Assembly: GCA_902651635.1 (NCBI GenBank)
Contig: CACRSC010001920.1
Coordinates: forward strand, 1 to 64,000
Source of the DNA: Mastigamoeba balamuthi
Lineage: Eukaryota; Evosea; Mastigamoebida; Mastigamoebidae
Direction: 5' to 3'
Length of the DNA stretch: 64,000 bases
Numbering within the stretch: position 1 is the stretch's first letter; every line of letters starts with the position of its first letter. Position numbers and translations under genes: made by a program. The notes beneath the pieces are model-generated. The model was not told the DNA's origin and ran no database searches. It saw nothing but the letters and a program-made list of their open reading frames with translations. Positions 41,192 through 51,877 of the stretch are shown here, piece after piece.

Positions 41192-44100
41192 ATGAGCACG
41201 AGGTCGCGCAAGGGCAAAGCCAAGACGCTCCCCTCGTCGTCGCCCCGCGGTGCGGACGAGCAGGAGGCCGTTTCGGAGCAGGGGTACCTCGCCGAGGGCC
41301 TCTCCAAGGTGGAGCTGGCCAAGCGCCTGCGCAGGGCCCACGAGCACCTCGCGAGGGTCGCCCAGGAGGACGGCGAGGCCAAGGCGGCGCTCAGGACGCT
41401 CGCGGCGGACCTCGCGACGACGGCGGCGGCGACCAAGGACAGGGACGCGAGGCTGCTGTGCGCGTGCGCGATGGCCGACGTCATCAGGATCTACGCGCCC
41501 GACAGCCCCTACGACGACGACCAGCTGCAGGTGACTCATCGCAGGCATTTCCTGATCCCTGTTCCTTTTGATCCTCTCTTCTTTCCCTCCTTTTATTCAA
41601 TTCCTGAAAATATCTATAATTTTATTTGCCTCTATGTGACTAATTCGCGCAATCGCTGCTCAGGACATCTTCAAGCTGTGGATCGAGCAGCTCTCCAAGG
41701 TCGGCGACGAGATGGACCCCAGCTTCACGCTGCGCTTCTACCTGCTCGAGAAGCTGGCCATGGTCCGTGCCTTCATCCTGCTCCTCGAGATCAGCCCCGC
41801 CCTTGTCAACGAGCTCTTCGTCACATTCTACTCCGTTGTGGGGTAAAGTCTATTCCCGTTTCATTTCCGAATTGCGCTTATTTGCGCTGGCATCGTGATT
41901 CAGAGAGGACGTGCCGTCGAACGTGCTGTCGCTGATGCTGGAAATCGCGCAAACATGCGTGACCGAGAGTCAAGAGAACGCGTCGCCGATGTTCGAGACT
42001 GTGCTGCTGCCGCTGACGCCTCCTGGGAACCACAACAACCCTGCTGCAGCCAGTTTCAGTGCTGACCTCATCCAGCGCTGCCCCGCACGCTTCCAGGTTC
42101 GTTTATTTGATCTCTTGAATTTCGTTCTATCGCACGATCGTCGTTTCACTTTGCACTAAAGTCGTCTGTCTGCAGACAATTCTGGCCACATTGTACACCA
42201 AGGCGCTGGAGGTAGCGTCAGAGCCTGTGGACGCGGACGAGGCACCCGGGGCCGCAATGGGCCTGACATTGGCTAAGATGCACGACGTGATCGAGGAGGT
42301 CAACCGCATCGACACCAAGCGCACACTGCTGGCTCTTGTTCTGCCGCTAATGGAGGCGGAGCTGCGATCGGAGAATGACAAGCTGCGCAAGGACGCTGTG
42401 CTAATGCTGGCCCGCATATTTGCTGAGAAGGACTCGAAGCTGCACACCGAGTACAGGCCGCTGTTTACGACGTTCCTTTCGCGCTTCAACGACAAGTCGC
42501 AGGCCCTGCGCGCCACTATGGTCGCGTTTGGGGAGAGTTTCGTCTCCACGCACATGGACGACGACACAGTGACCCCTCCGATCTGCAGTACGACCATCCC
42601 GAGCTAGCCATGAGACTCTTACCCACACGCCTTCGCTTTGCGTAGAGGAGGTTGTGAACCGACTGAGGGATCCGGATGACTCGGTGAGGAAGAAGGCGGT
42701 GGCAGCAGTGCTGACGCTGTGGAAGGCAGGGGCCGAAGCAGCGAAGCTGATGGACCAGAGCACTCTCTTGGAGGTGTCGGAGCGGCTTCGCGACAAGAAG
42801 GACACGGTCAGGGCCGAGGCCGTCAAAGCCCTCGGCGAGCTCTACGCGCGCTCGCGATCGCGCAGGCCCAACACGGACATCGCATCGCGCGTCCTCACCT
42901 GCTACGTGATCGGTCCGGAGGAGGATAAGTATCGCGCAGAGCGTGCGCTCGACAAGTTCCTGCTACAGCAGCTCGACCCCGAGGACTACGACGACGAGGC
43001 CGAGGAGCAGCGCGCGAAGCAGCTTGCGGTGCTCGTCAAAGGCATCGACGAGCGCGCGCTCCGGTGTCTGGAGCGCCTCCTCGAGGCCCGCAAGGCGCTG
43101 CAGGACGACGTCGCTGCCCTCGTCGCACGTAGGGCGGAGAACGCGCCCAAGGAGGAGCTGCACCGCAGGATTGACGCGGTCTGCAAGCGGCTTCCCGTGC
43201 CCGGGGCCAAGGAGGCGCTGCGCAAAATGCACGAGAGCAAGGACACGAAGCCCTTCAAGGCGCTCGCAGTGCTCAGCCGCCCTGAGTCCACTGTCGCCGA
43301 GGTGCTGACGGCGCGCGAGTTCTGCCTGAGGGCGGGACGCGAGTCCGCGTTGGCTGTGCTGGCAAACAGGCTCGCGCAGACAGTTGTGACGCCCGGAGCC
43401 GTGGCAGAGCTGCTCGAAGAGGGCGGACCGTGCACGATGTTCGTCAACACGTGTGCAAAGCTGTACCCTGCGGTCGTTGCCTCGCAGTCGGCAGACCTAC
43501 TCAGGCTGGCGGAGGACGGGGACAAGGACGCTGTCCTCGCGCTGTCGGCGCTCGTCTACGTCGCGGACAAGGGGCTGCTGGAGTCGGGAGCGTGCGTCTG
43601 AATTGTGTGTCTTGCTTGCGGTCGTAACAGCTAAGACAGGAAGCTGAGGAAGATAATGGAGAAGTTCTGCACGTCAGGTACGCCGGCGCAAAGCAAGCAT
43701 GCGGCGCGGATACTCGTCAGGACATCGAGCGATTCGGCCGTCGCTGCGACAGCCAAGCGGCTTGTCGAGGACCTCGACAAGGACTCGGACAACACCGCCT
43801 CGTTGCTCCAAGGTCGCGCCGATATCCCTCCCAGTCAGCAACACTTGGAGAATCTGACCCACTTCGCGTCGTACAGCCCTCGGTCGGATCGCTGAAGAGA
43901 AGCCGGCGGCGATCGAGCCCCAGGCAGAAACACTCGCGTCCTTTGTTGTCGACACTCTATTTAAGGCGAGGCACAGTGGCGCTCACAGCGTAGCTGACCA
44001 CGTGGGCACATGCGTTACAGGAAGAGAGGCAGGGAAAGAAGGGAGAAGTGCTGGCTGTGGCCCAGGGCTACGGGATGAAGGCCATCGTAAGATACCTGAG

Positions 44101-45724
44101 CGCGTGCGAGGACCCGCAGGGGGAGCGCGCGACGTCGTTGTTCCAGACGGTCGTCAGGTATGCAACGCGCGAGGCACAGATGCTCCGGTCGGACCGCAGC
44201 GAGGCCGAGATGCAGCGCGCTGCCCTGTGCGGCCTGGTGTCGCTCGCGTCGAAGAGGCACTACGACGCTGCCATCACGATCGAAGTACTGCAGGCAGTCG
44301 CCACGGCGCTGCTCGACAGGGACACGCGTACCCGCGACAAGATCGCCGGAAAGCTGTACAAGGGCCTCGTTGCAGTGAGGCTGCCCGTGCGCTACCTCGC
44401 GGTCCTGGCCATACGCGCGGCAGACACGCGCAAGGACGTTGCTCCGCTGCTTAAGGTGCACCTTGCAAACTGCGTCGCGCAGCGCAGGGAGTGCGTCAAG
44501 CAGCTTCCGCAGCTGCTCGGCGAAGCGCAACCCGGGCCCTCCAAGTTCAACCTGCTGCCCGAGTACGCGCTGCCCTATCTGCTGTCTCTCCTGGCGCATC
44601 TCCCGGAGACCAAGACGAAAGACGAGCCCCGTGACGACGAGCAGCACGAGGGAGCTGCTGCAGAGGGCGAGGTGGAGGAGGGCACCGCGGCTGCGGGTAC
44701 AGCTCCGCCTGCGGCTGCGGCCAAGCAGGAGCACAGGGTCGCGCTGCGGGCTCTGGCAGGGCTGCTGGCACCACTGGTGCAGTGCCAAGACGCCCCGTTC
44801 GCATTCCTGAAGGAGCTTCTCGAGTGGGCGCGCAACACGATAGACGCTCGCAGGCCCCAGCGCACAGAGGCCCTGCGCACTGTGTGCGACATCGCGCGCG
44901 CCATGATCAGGAAGGAGACGGAGCAGCGGTCGTGGGTCGAGGCCAAGGTGGCGCCCGACGGCCTGTTCCTGCCCAAGGACTGCTTCTGCGCGCCCGACAG
45001 CGGCGACGCTGTGCCCACCGAGGCCAGTGCGGCGCCAGACGACCTCATCGAGGTGCCGCGCATCGCACCTGTCACGACGCCGAAGCGCACGCCAGTCAAG
45101 AGGCGCAGGCCGGAGCCCAAGGCCGGCAAGGCCGGCGAGAAGACATTGAGGCAGACGAAGCTCACATCGTCGCCATCGGGGGCGGTGCGCGTGGAGACCC
45201 CATCGAGGGTGATGCCGTCGCGCGGGGTGAAGAAGCCGGTGGAGTACAGGGACCACGACGAGAACGAGCCTATGCAGCCCCCAACGTCGCCAAAGGGCGC
45301 CGAGCCTTCAGCGAAGCCGTCGAAGCGCTCGCCGAAGAAGCAGCGCAAGGAAGAGGACGAGGGACAAGAGAGCAGCGAGGAACGCCAGGCGGAGGAAGAC
45401 GAGATGGATGAGTCGCCTGAGGAATCGCCAAAGAAGAAGCAGAAGCGGAAGGCAGCGACGACGAAGAGAGCCAAGACCAAGAAGCAGAGCGAGTCTGAGG
45501 AGGAGGAGGAGTCACAGGAGGAAGAGGAGGACGAGACTCCGAAGAAGAAGAGGGCCGCGGGGAAGAGAGCACAGGTCAAGAAGGCTCCTGAGAGCGACGA
45601 AGACGAAGAAGACGGGGACGAGGAGAGCAAGGGGAGCGATGAGGAGGAGCCACCGAAGAAGAGAAGGGCGCCAGCGAAGAGGAAGACGCCGGTTGCTAAG
45701 AGGGCCAAGAGGAATGCCAAGTAG
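41192..45724 (+). CDS. PDS5: Sister-chromatid cohesion protein PDS5
   Basis: HEAT-repeat regulator that binds cohesin and controls its loading and release. About eight exons: 41192-41530, 41664-41842, 41904-42096, 42176-42587, 42646-43591, 43640-43812, about 43830-43991, and 44020-45724, giving about 1,360 residues (human PDS5A 1,337). Family landmarks are LCACAMADVIRIYAPDSPY, LRFYLLEKLAMV and, near the end of the solenoid, KLYKGLVAVRLPVRYLAVLA and NLLPEYALPYLLSLLAH. The C-terminus is a long charged tail of alternating acidic and KR-rich blocks, probably disordered and nuclear. The stretch 43813-43895 cannot be joined in frame with canonical splice sites and probably holds a small assembly error. 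AATAAA at 45761-45766 follows the stop by 37 nt. Confidence 0.88.
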
Positions 45725-45760
45725 AAAGGCCGCGCACAGACTGCCGATTTTTGCATTCCT

Positions 45761-45766
45761 AATAAA
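45761..45766 (+). terminator. Poly(A) signal AATAAA after PDS5
   Basis: A canonical hexamer 37 nt downstream of the PDS5 stop codon at 45724. A matching hexamer also follows the second PP2-like gene (39197-39202). Confidence 0.6.
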
Positions 45767-46085
45767 TTGATATTGCTTGCTCCAGCCCTATTCTCTTCAT
45801 CTGTCTCAGAGAGAGAAAGTGGAATCAATCCAACTGATGGGAACAGAGACTGGGGGCCGAATAGGATGTATGACTCGGTCACACCCAGGACTTGAAAGCT
45901 CTGGACGAGGCTCTTCAACCGGAGTGCGTGGCATACTCCGGGAATTGGGACCAGCGATCTGACTAGATATTCCTCCCGGCACCCGTGAATCTGGATTGGA
46001 ACATAACGCGTTTCCTTTGTCCCCTTCACGGCACCCTCCCTCCCCATCTCCGCCCCCGGCGCACACATTCCCCGCCGCCGCCCAT

Positions 46086-47282
46086 ATGATCTCGGACGAG
46101 GAGATCGCCTCCAATCTCCTCGGGGACCTCCCCGCCCCAGCGCCCCAGCAGCAGCAGCAGCAGCAGCAGCAGGACGCGCCCACCCCGACGCCCTCGCTGC
46201 CCTCGGCCCAGAGCCCCGCGTCCACGTCCGCCGCCGCGGACCTCTGCGCCGCCATCGCAGCGGGTGACGCGGCCGTCGCGCGGATGCGGCGCATATTCGG
46301 GCTCGCCAGCGAGAACGCGCCGCCCGACTCGCCGCAGTCGCTCGCGAGAACCGACGCGCTGCTCGACACGGAGGCGCTCTGCGCTCGCGCCAGGGCACAC
46401 GCCCGCGAGGTCGAGTCCTGCGCCGACATCCTCGAGCAGATCTACTCCCAGGTCGGGCGCCTTCGGTTTTCGATATGACGTCATAATCATGAAAATGACG
46501 TAGGTGTTGTGTTGTTCTGCGGCCGCGTCCAAAACAAATGTAGGCCAGCGTGCTGGAGGGGAGGCTGGACAAGACCAAGACGCTGTGCCGCGTGGCCGTG
46601 AGCAGGCTCGAGGACCTCGTGGCGCGCAGGTCGACGACGCCGCCGATCGCGGTCGGCGGCGCGGGGGACACGTCGGCGGCGCCGGCGTCGACGAGCCCGA
46701 GCTCGCTGGCCCCGCGCAGCTCTCTGACGGCCGAGTCGGCGCTCGCGCTGATGCACGAGATCGAGGTCTCGGAGGGGCTCTCGGGGGCGCCCGAGGCCCT
46801 GGGGCCGCAGACGCCGTCGTCGTCGTCGTCGTCGCTATCGGGGGCGCACGGGCACGCGCGACAGGCGCTGGAGGCGTCGACGGGGACGGAGCTGCTGCGC
46901 CTGTGCGCGCAGATGCTGGGGCTCACGCTAACGCTCGAGAACATGGACATGTGCGACTCGGGCAGCATCCTGGTCAACATGGCCGGCCCGCCTGACAGCC
47001 AGCGGCAGAAGACGCCCGCTGGATCCCCGTCGAGCGCGCCCAAGACAACAGACGTCCCCGGAGGGCCCCCTCAGCTCAAGGCGGCCACAGAGACAGCGAG
47101 GTTCGTTCCTTGCCGGCTCTCTCTTCTCCCCCCGTCCTTCTCAAAAGCTGTTCTGCAGGAAGGCGATGGCGACGGTGACCAACTCGGTGACGACGATGAC
47201 CAACTCGGTGACCACCTTCTTCGAGACCACCAACGCCAGGGTCCAGCAGCAAGCACAGAACAAGGAGTGCTGCATCTGCTAG
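46086..47282 (+). CDS. Unassigned protein ending in a CaaX-like CCIC motif
   Basis: Three exons (46086-46451, 46544-47100, 47159-47282) keep frame and give 348 residues. The N-terminus MISDEEIASNLLGDLP is followed by a polyglutamine run (nine Q), an Ala-rich helical segment and a Ser/Pro-rich middle. A short helix-forming stretch (LLRLCAQMLGLTLTLEN) lies near 255. The last exon encodes NSVTTFFETTNARVQQQAQN and ends KECCIC. The terminal Cys-Cys-Ile-Cys fits a CaaX box for prenylation plus palmitoylation, as in some vesicle proteins. No domain is recognised, so membrane association is inference. Exons 2 and 3 are repeated beyond the N at 47483 (see duplication). Confidence 0.7.
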
Positions 47283-47482
47283 GCTCCTCCGCCATCACCA
47301 CACATCCCCGCAACCCCAGCACAAACCCCAGCACACTCGGCACAACTGAAGGCAGCCATCCATACGCAATGCCCACTTCGAACGAGTAGTTTTCGATGCC
47401 TCCGAGAGCCAGCGCTCAGAGCGGGACTGCTGTTCACTCTAGCACGCACACACGCCCGCGGGGGTGCACTCGTCAGGCCCCC
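46546..47482 (+). repeat. 937-bp unit, first copy, ending at the N
   Basis: This segment is repeated at 47484-48420 with a constant offset of 938. I found only one difference, in the C-run near 47129/48067. The two copies abut a single N. The pattern fits an unmerged contig overlap rather than a biological tandem duplication. Confidence 0.9.
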
Positions 47483-47483
47483 N
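47483..47483. other. Single N (assembly join)
   Basis: The only ambiguous base in the window lies exactly between the two 937-bp copies. It marks a scaffold join or gap of unknown length. Confidence 0.95.
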
Positions 47484-48420
47484 CAGCGTGCTGGAGGGGA
47501 GGCTGGACAAGACCAAGACGCTGTGCCGCGTGGCCGTGAGCAGGCTCGAGGACCTCGTGGCGCGCAGGTCGACGACGCCGCCGATCGCGGTCGGCGGCGC
47601 GGGGGACACGTCGGCGGCGCCGGCGTCGACGAGCCCGAGCTCGCTGGCCCCGCGCAGCTCTCTGACGGCCGAGTCGGCGCTCGCGCTGATGCACGAGATC
47701 GAGGTCTCGGAGGGGCTCTCGGGGGCGCCCGAGGCCCTGGGGCCGCAGACGCCGTCGTCGTCGTCGTCGTCGCTATCGGGGGCGCACGGGCACGCGCGAC
47801 AGGCGCTGGAGGCGTCGACGGGGACGGAGCTGCTGCGCCTGTGCGCGCAGATGCTGGGGCTCACGCTAACGCTCGAGAACATGGACATGTGCGACTCGGG
47901 CAGCATCCTGGTCAACATGGCCGGCCCGCCTGACAGCCAGCGGCAGAAGACGCCCGCTGGATCCCCGTCGAGCGCGCCCAAGACAACAGACGTCCCCGGA
48001 GGGCCCCCTCAGCTCAAGGCGGCCACAGAGACAGCGAGGTTCGTTCCTTGCCGGCTCTCTCTTCTCCGCCCGTCCTTCTCAAAAGCTGTTCTGCAGGAAG
48101 GCGATGGCGACGGTGACCAACTCGGTGACGACGATGACCAACTCGGTGACCACCTTCTTCGAGACCACCAACGCCAGGGTCCAGCAGCAAGCACAGAACA
48201 AGGAGTGCTGCATCTGCTAGGCTCCTCCGCCATCACCACACATCCCCGCAACCCCAGCACAAACCCCAGCACACTCGGCACAACTGAAGGCAGCCATCCA
48301 TACGCAATGCCCACTTCGAACGAGTAGTTTTCGATGCCTCCGAGAGCCAGCGCTCAGAGCGGGACTGCTGTTCACTCTAGCACGCACACACGCCCGCGGG
48401 GGTGCACTCGTCAGGCCCCC
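47484..48420 (+). repeat. 937-bp unit, second copy: repeated exons 2-3 of the CaaX gene
   Basis: It contains a second copy of exon 2 (from its fourth base) and exon 3 of the CaaX-protein gene, up to the TAG at about 48220, without exon 1. It should not be counted as a second gene: the near-perfect identity, including intron and 3' flank, suggests an assembly artefact. Confidence 0.85.
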
Positions 48421-48431
48421 GGGGGGGGCTC

Positions 48432-49222
48432 TCACAGGCGACCGTCCATCGTCGCGAGGGGGATGGTCTCCTCGTTGGCCCCCGCGCGCCTGAGCGCAGC
48501 AGCCAGCGCCCTCTGCCTTCTCGACTCGGCGCTCTCGTCGTGGGCGACGACGGCCGCAGCCCCGCCCGAGAGCGTCACGCCCTGCCCCGAGAACGACTGC
48601 ACCCGGGGCCTGTCGGGGTTGGCGTTGGGGTCCACCGGCGGGGCCACGGGCGGCGCGAACGACGGCGGCAGCAGGCACGAGACGTGCGTGGCGAACCAGG
48701 CGGCGCGGTTGACCCAGCCGGGTATGTGGCGCCCCGTGAGCTCGAGGCAGAGCGCGTCGCTGAAGGTGTTGCAGTTGCACTGCAGGATGTGGTACGACCG
48801 CCCCGGGAACCGCGACGCCACCGCCGAGATGGCCGCCCGCACGCGCTGCTCGCTGCCGAGCTCCGGCGCGCAGGGGCCCATGTCGACCGAGCACCTGAGC
48901 GCCGCGCCCTCGGCCGTGCCCGGCGGCACGTCGTAGACGCCCGTGAAGTCGTACGGGTGGCACCCAAACGCCCACTCTGCGCGGCGCCAGGCCAGCCCCG
49001 TCAGGCCACGGTGTGCCGGGGAGGGGGGAGGTACCTCGGCCGAGGACCACGACGCCGCTGTGGAACGCGCCCAGGCCGAGGGCGTAGCTGTACTTGTTGT
49101 CTGTCGGGAAGGGACGTCAGAGGGCAGCGGCAACGCAGAAGGGGGATGTCGGGGGCCACCGGTTACGCACACGGGTGCAGGTCGTAGACGTTGAGGACCA
49201 CAGAGATGCCGCGGTGAGTCAT
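48432..49222 (-). CDS. PPPDE/DeSI-type thiol peptidase
   Basis: DeSI proteins remove SUMO or ubiquitin or act as acyl-protein thioesterases. Three exons (49171-49222, 49035-49100, 48432-48976) keep frame and give 220 residues. Family motifs in order are SVVLNVYDLH, LGLGAFHSGVVVLGRE with the catalytic His, WAFGCHPYDFTGVY, and the catalytic-Cys motif ILQCNCNTFSDALC. The C-terminal about 60 residues are Pro/Ala-rich and variable, as in the family. The first exon encodes only 17 residues plus one base. GATATCTC (49285-49292) lies about 60 bp upstream. The gene lies next to the 937-bp duplication, but its own exons are unaffected. Confidence 0.9.
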
Positions 49223-49395
49223 CGCCACAGGGGCTGCACGTGCAGTGCGGGGCTGGAGGGGTTGGTTCAATATTGGTATCTCGCGATATCTCATTTCTCC
49301 GGGTGGGCGATGGGGGAGGAAGAGAATCTGTCCACAAAAAACAGGCCTGTTCGCACCAGGCACTGAGTCGCCTGGCAGTTTGAAGAAAAAAACTG

Positions 49396-50493
49396 CTACT
49401 GCTGCGCCTGGTGCACCGCCGAGTGCACCCCCGGCATCGCGTGCACCACGACGGTCGTCGCCGGCGTCGGAATCGGCGGCAGGGGCGGCAGGACCCCCTC
49501 GGCGTGGCCCGCGAAGGCCTCGTCCTCGGGCCCGCGGACAATGAGCCCTCCGCGGGCCCTCTTGCTCGCCTCGGGCGACGTCGGCACCATCCGCGGGCTG
49601 GCCGACGGCGAGCACGCGCCCTTGGGTGACGCGCTGGCCCTGACCGGCGGCGGCGACACGCTGCCCAGCGACGACGACGACGACGAGGGGATCAGCACCG
49701 TCGGCGGCGTCACCATCCGCCTGATCGCTGGCTGCGGCGACGTGCTCGCCCCGCCCTGCCTCTGCTGCTGCTGCTGCTCGTCCCTGTGCTGCTCCCTGGC
49801 TCCTGGCAGCGGCGGCGACGTGCTGGTGCCCGGGGGGCTCGACGGCCTCCTGACGACGAGCTGCGGCGACGAGCTGTTCTGGTGCGCTGCGAGCTTGGGC
49901 GACGGCGGCCTGGCAGCGCCCAGCTGCTGCTCCAGCGCCTGCGGGAGGTGCTGCAGCAGCTGCTGCTGGTGCTGGTGGGCGGGCTCGTCGTCGGCCGGGA
50001 CGAACGTGCAGCAGTCGTCGGCCTCGATGGGCACGTTAGCCCCGCAGGCGCTCTTGGAGACGAGCGACAGGGGCGGCACCATCTGGGCGTTGCTGCCCTG
50101 CTGCGCCGTCCACGCGACCCAGAGCGGGCTGGGCACGCGCACGGGCGACGTGCTGGCGCGCGGCAACGAGTAGCTCGGCATGCTGAGGCTCCTGAGCCGC
50201 GTCTGCGAGAGCCGCTGGCCCTGCTGCTGCTGCGAGTGCCTCTGCGACCGCTGCTGCTGCTGGACGTACTGCAGCCACAGCAGCTGCTGCTGGCGGACCC
50301 ACTGCAGGTACAGCTGCTGCTGCTCCGAGGTCAGGGCTGCCGCCTGGCCCTCGCCCTGCGGCTGCTGCGTCTGCGGCGGCGCCTCTGCGGGGGCCTCTGC
50401 GGGGCGCAGAGCTGGCGAGCCGGGCGGCACCTGCGCCGCCGCGTTCTGCGGCTCTGCGGCGCTCCCAGCGGCGCCTGGGCTGTCGGAGAGCAT
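49396..50493 (-). CDS. Glutamine/serine/proline-rich low-complexity protein
   Basis: A single-exon frame of 365 residues. The product has QQQ-rich blocks (QQQLYLQWVRQQQLLWLQYV), SP/TP-rich segments and an SSSSSS run, and looks largely disordered. No globular domain is recognised. Such composition is common in transcription or RNA-binding cofactors, but no function can be assigned. The many SP and TP dipeptides are potential proline-directed phosphorylation sites. AAAATATCTCTC near 50615 lies upstream. Since the opposite strand is also open over long stretches here, the call rests on its start, its promoter-side spacing and its composition. Confidence 0.55.
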   Translation of the reverse strand: MLSDSPGAAGSAAEPQNAAAQVPPGSPALRPAEAPAEAPPQTQQPQGEGQAAALTSEQQQLYLQWVRQQQLLWLQYVQQQQRSQRHSQQQQGQRLSQTRLRSLSMPSYSLPRASTSPVRVPSPLWVAWTAQQGSNAQMVPPLSLVSKSACGANVPIEADDCCTFVPADDEPAHQHQQQLLQHLPQALEQQLGAARPPSPKLAAHQNSSSPQLVVRRPSSPPGTSTSPPLPGAREQHRDEQQQQQRQGGASTSPQPAIRRMVTPPTVLIPSSSSSSLGSVSPPPVRASASPKGACSPSASPRMVPTSPEASKRARGGLIVRGPEDEAFAGHAEGVLPPLPPIPTPATTVVVHAMPGVHSAVHQAQQ

Positions 50494-50711
50494 CGCGGGT
50501 GTTCGTAGAGGCGCGTGGCGGCCTGTCCGGAGGCGGTGGGGCCCCGAGGGCGGAAGAGAAAACGGCAGCGGGTACTTGGGGTGGCCGATTTTAAAAAAGC
50601 GAAATCAGAAGAACCCGGAAAATATCTCTCTTGGGCGCCCCACAACACGTGGGGATCCCTCCAGCCAGTGCCACCGCCGTGTTGGGGGTGGGGCTCGAGC
50701 ACCTCGAGCAC

Positions 50712-51835
50712 ATGCGCTACAGCAGGAACCGCCGGCGCAGGCTCCTGAAGCGTAATCGGCGCTTTCGGACAAGAAGGGGGAAAACTGACTGGGCTCAGGT
50801 GCAGGCTGCCTGACCGCTGCGCTGCTCGTGGCCTCGCTGGTCTACGCGCTGCGGCTGCTGGGCCCGGGCGAGGCGGAGGAGCCGCTGCACTTCGCGTGGC
50901 GGGCGCCCAGCGGGCCCGTGTACTTCCCGGAGCCGCCGTCTGCGCTCGACGCGGCCCGCGCGCTGCCGGGCGTCGACCACGTCTACGTCGTCGGCCTCGA
51001 GCGCCGCCCCGACCGCCGCTCCCGCATGGGCGTCCTCATGGGCTTCCTCGGCATCCCCTACGAGTACGTCCTCGCCACCGACGGCAGGGTCGTCGAGCGC
51101 CTCATCGCCCAGGGAAAGCTCTCAGAGTGCGCTGGCCGCTGTGTGGGGGGAAGGGGAGGGGAGGGGACGCAGCGCTGACACGATTGGCAGGCTGGACTAC
51201 CCGGGGATCAAGTTCAACATCTCGCAGCAGCTGAGGAGCATGCACAAGAAGGACGGACCGGCGGGCATCGGGTGCCTGCACACGGGGCTGCGCGTGCTGC
51301 TGGACATCGCCAGCAAGGACTGGGTCGCGCTGGTGCTCGAGGACGACGTCGACTTCGAGATCGACATCGCCAACCGCACCAAGTACATCATGTCGCACGC
51401 TCCCAGCGACTGGGGTGCGCTCCACCTGCCATCCCTCCCTCTGCCCCCCTCGGCCGGCTCGCCCTGAGTGCTGTGGGGGGGACAGACATCATCAGGTTTG
51501 GGCACTGCCTGGAGAAGAGGGGGCAGCACGTCGGCGGCCCGTTCCACCGGTCGACGCGGCTGTGGTGCACGCACGCGATGGCCTTCAACGGGGCCAAGGC
51601 GGCCAACAAGCTGCTCTCGTACATCAACAGGCCGGTGCTGGAGAGGGCCGTCTGGGACAAGATGCTCGACATCGCGGTGCTCGAGAAGCACGTGGCCGTC
51701 TCCTACAGCGTGTGGCCGCCCGTCGTCGTGCAGACGCTCAACCAGAAGGGAGACATACCCACGAGCGGGCCCAAGAAGATGCAGAAGCTCGACCGCTCCG
51801 CCACCGAGCAACTCAAGAGCATTCTGGACGTGTGA
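50712..51835 (+). CDS. GT25-family glycosyltransferase, type II membrane protein
   Basis: Four exons (50712-50751, 50805-51126, 51191-51414, 51486-51835) keep frame and give 311 residues. A short basic cytoplasmic tail (MRYSRNRRRRR) precedes a signal anchor (ALLVASLVYALRLL), the layout of ER/Golgi transferases. Catalytic-domain motifs are VYVVGLERRPDRRSRM and LVLEDDVDFEIDI, the Asp-rich site shared with procollagen galactosyltransferases and LPS galactosyltransferases (GT25). The C-terminal half ends with KSILDV and has no KDEL-like signal. It probably transfers a hexose in the secretory pathway. The acceptor is unknown. Confidence 0.87.
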
Positions 51836-51877
51836 CTTCACAATTGGCTTCCTACCTTGTGCGATGCTGTGGTCTGG

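Noticed and set aside
47484-48220. Second CaaX-protein gene by tandem duplication
   Set aside because: The copy lacks exon 1, is almost identical including introns and flank, and begins at an N. An assembly overlap is simpler.
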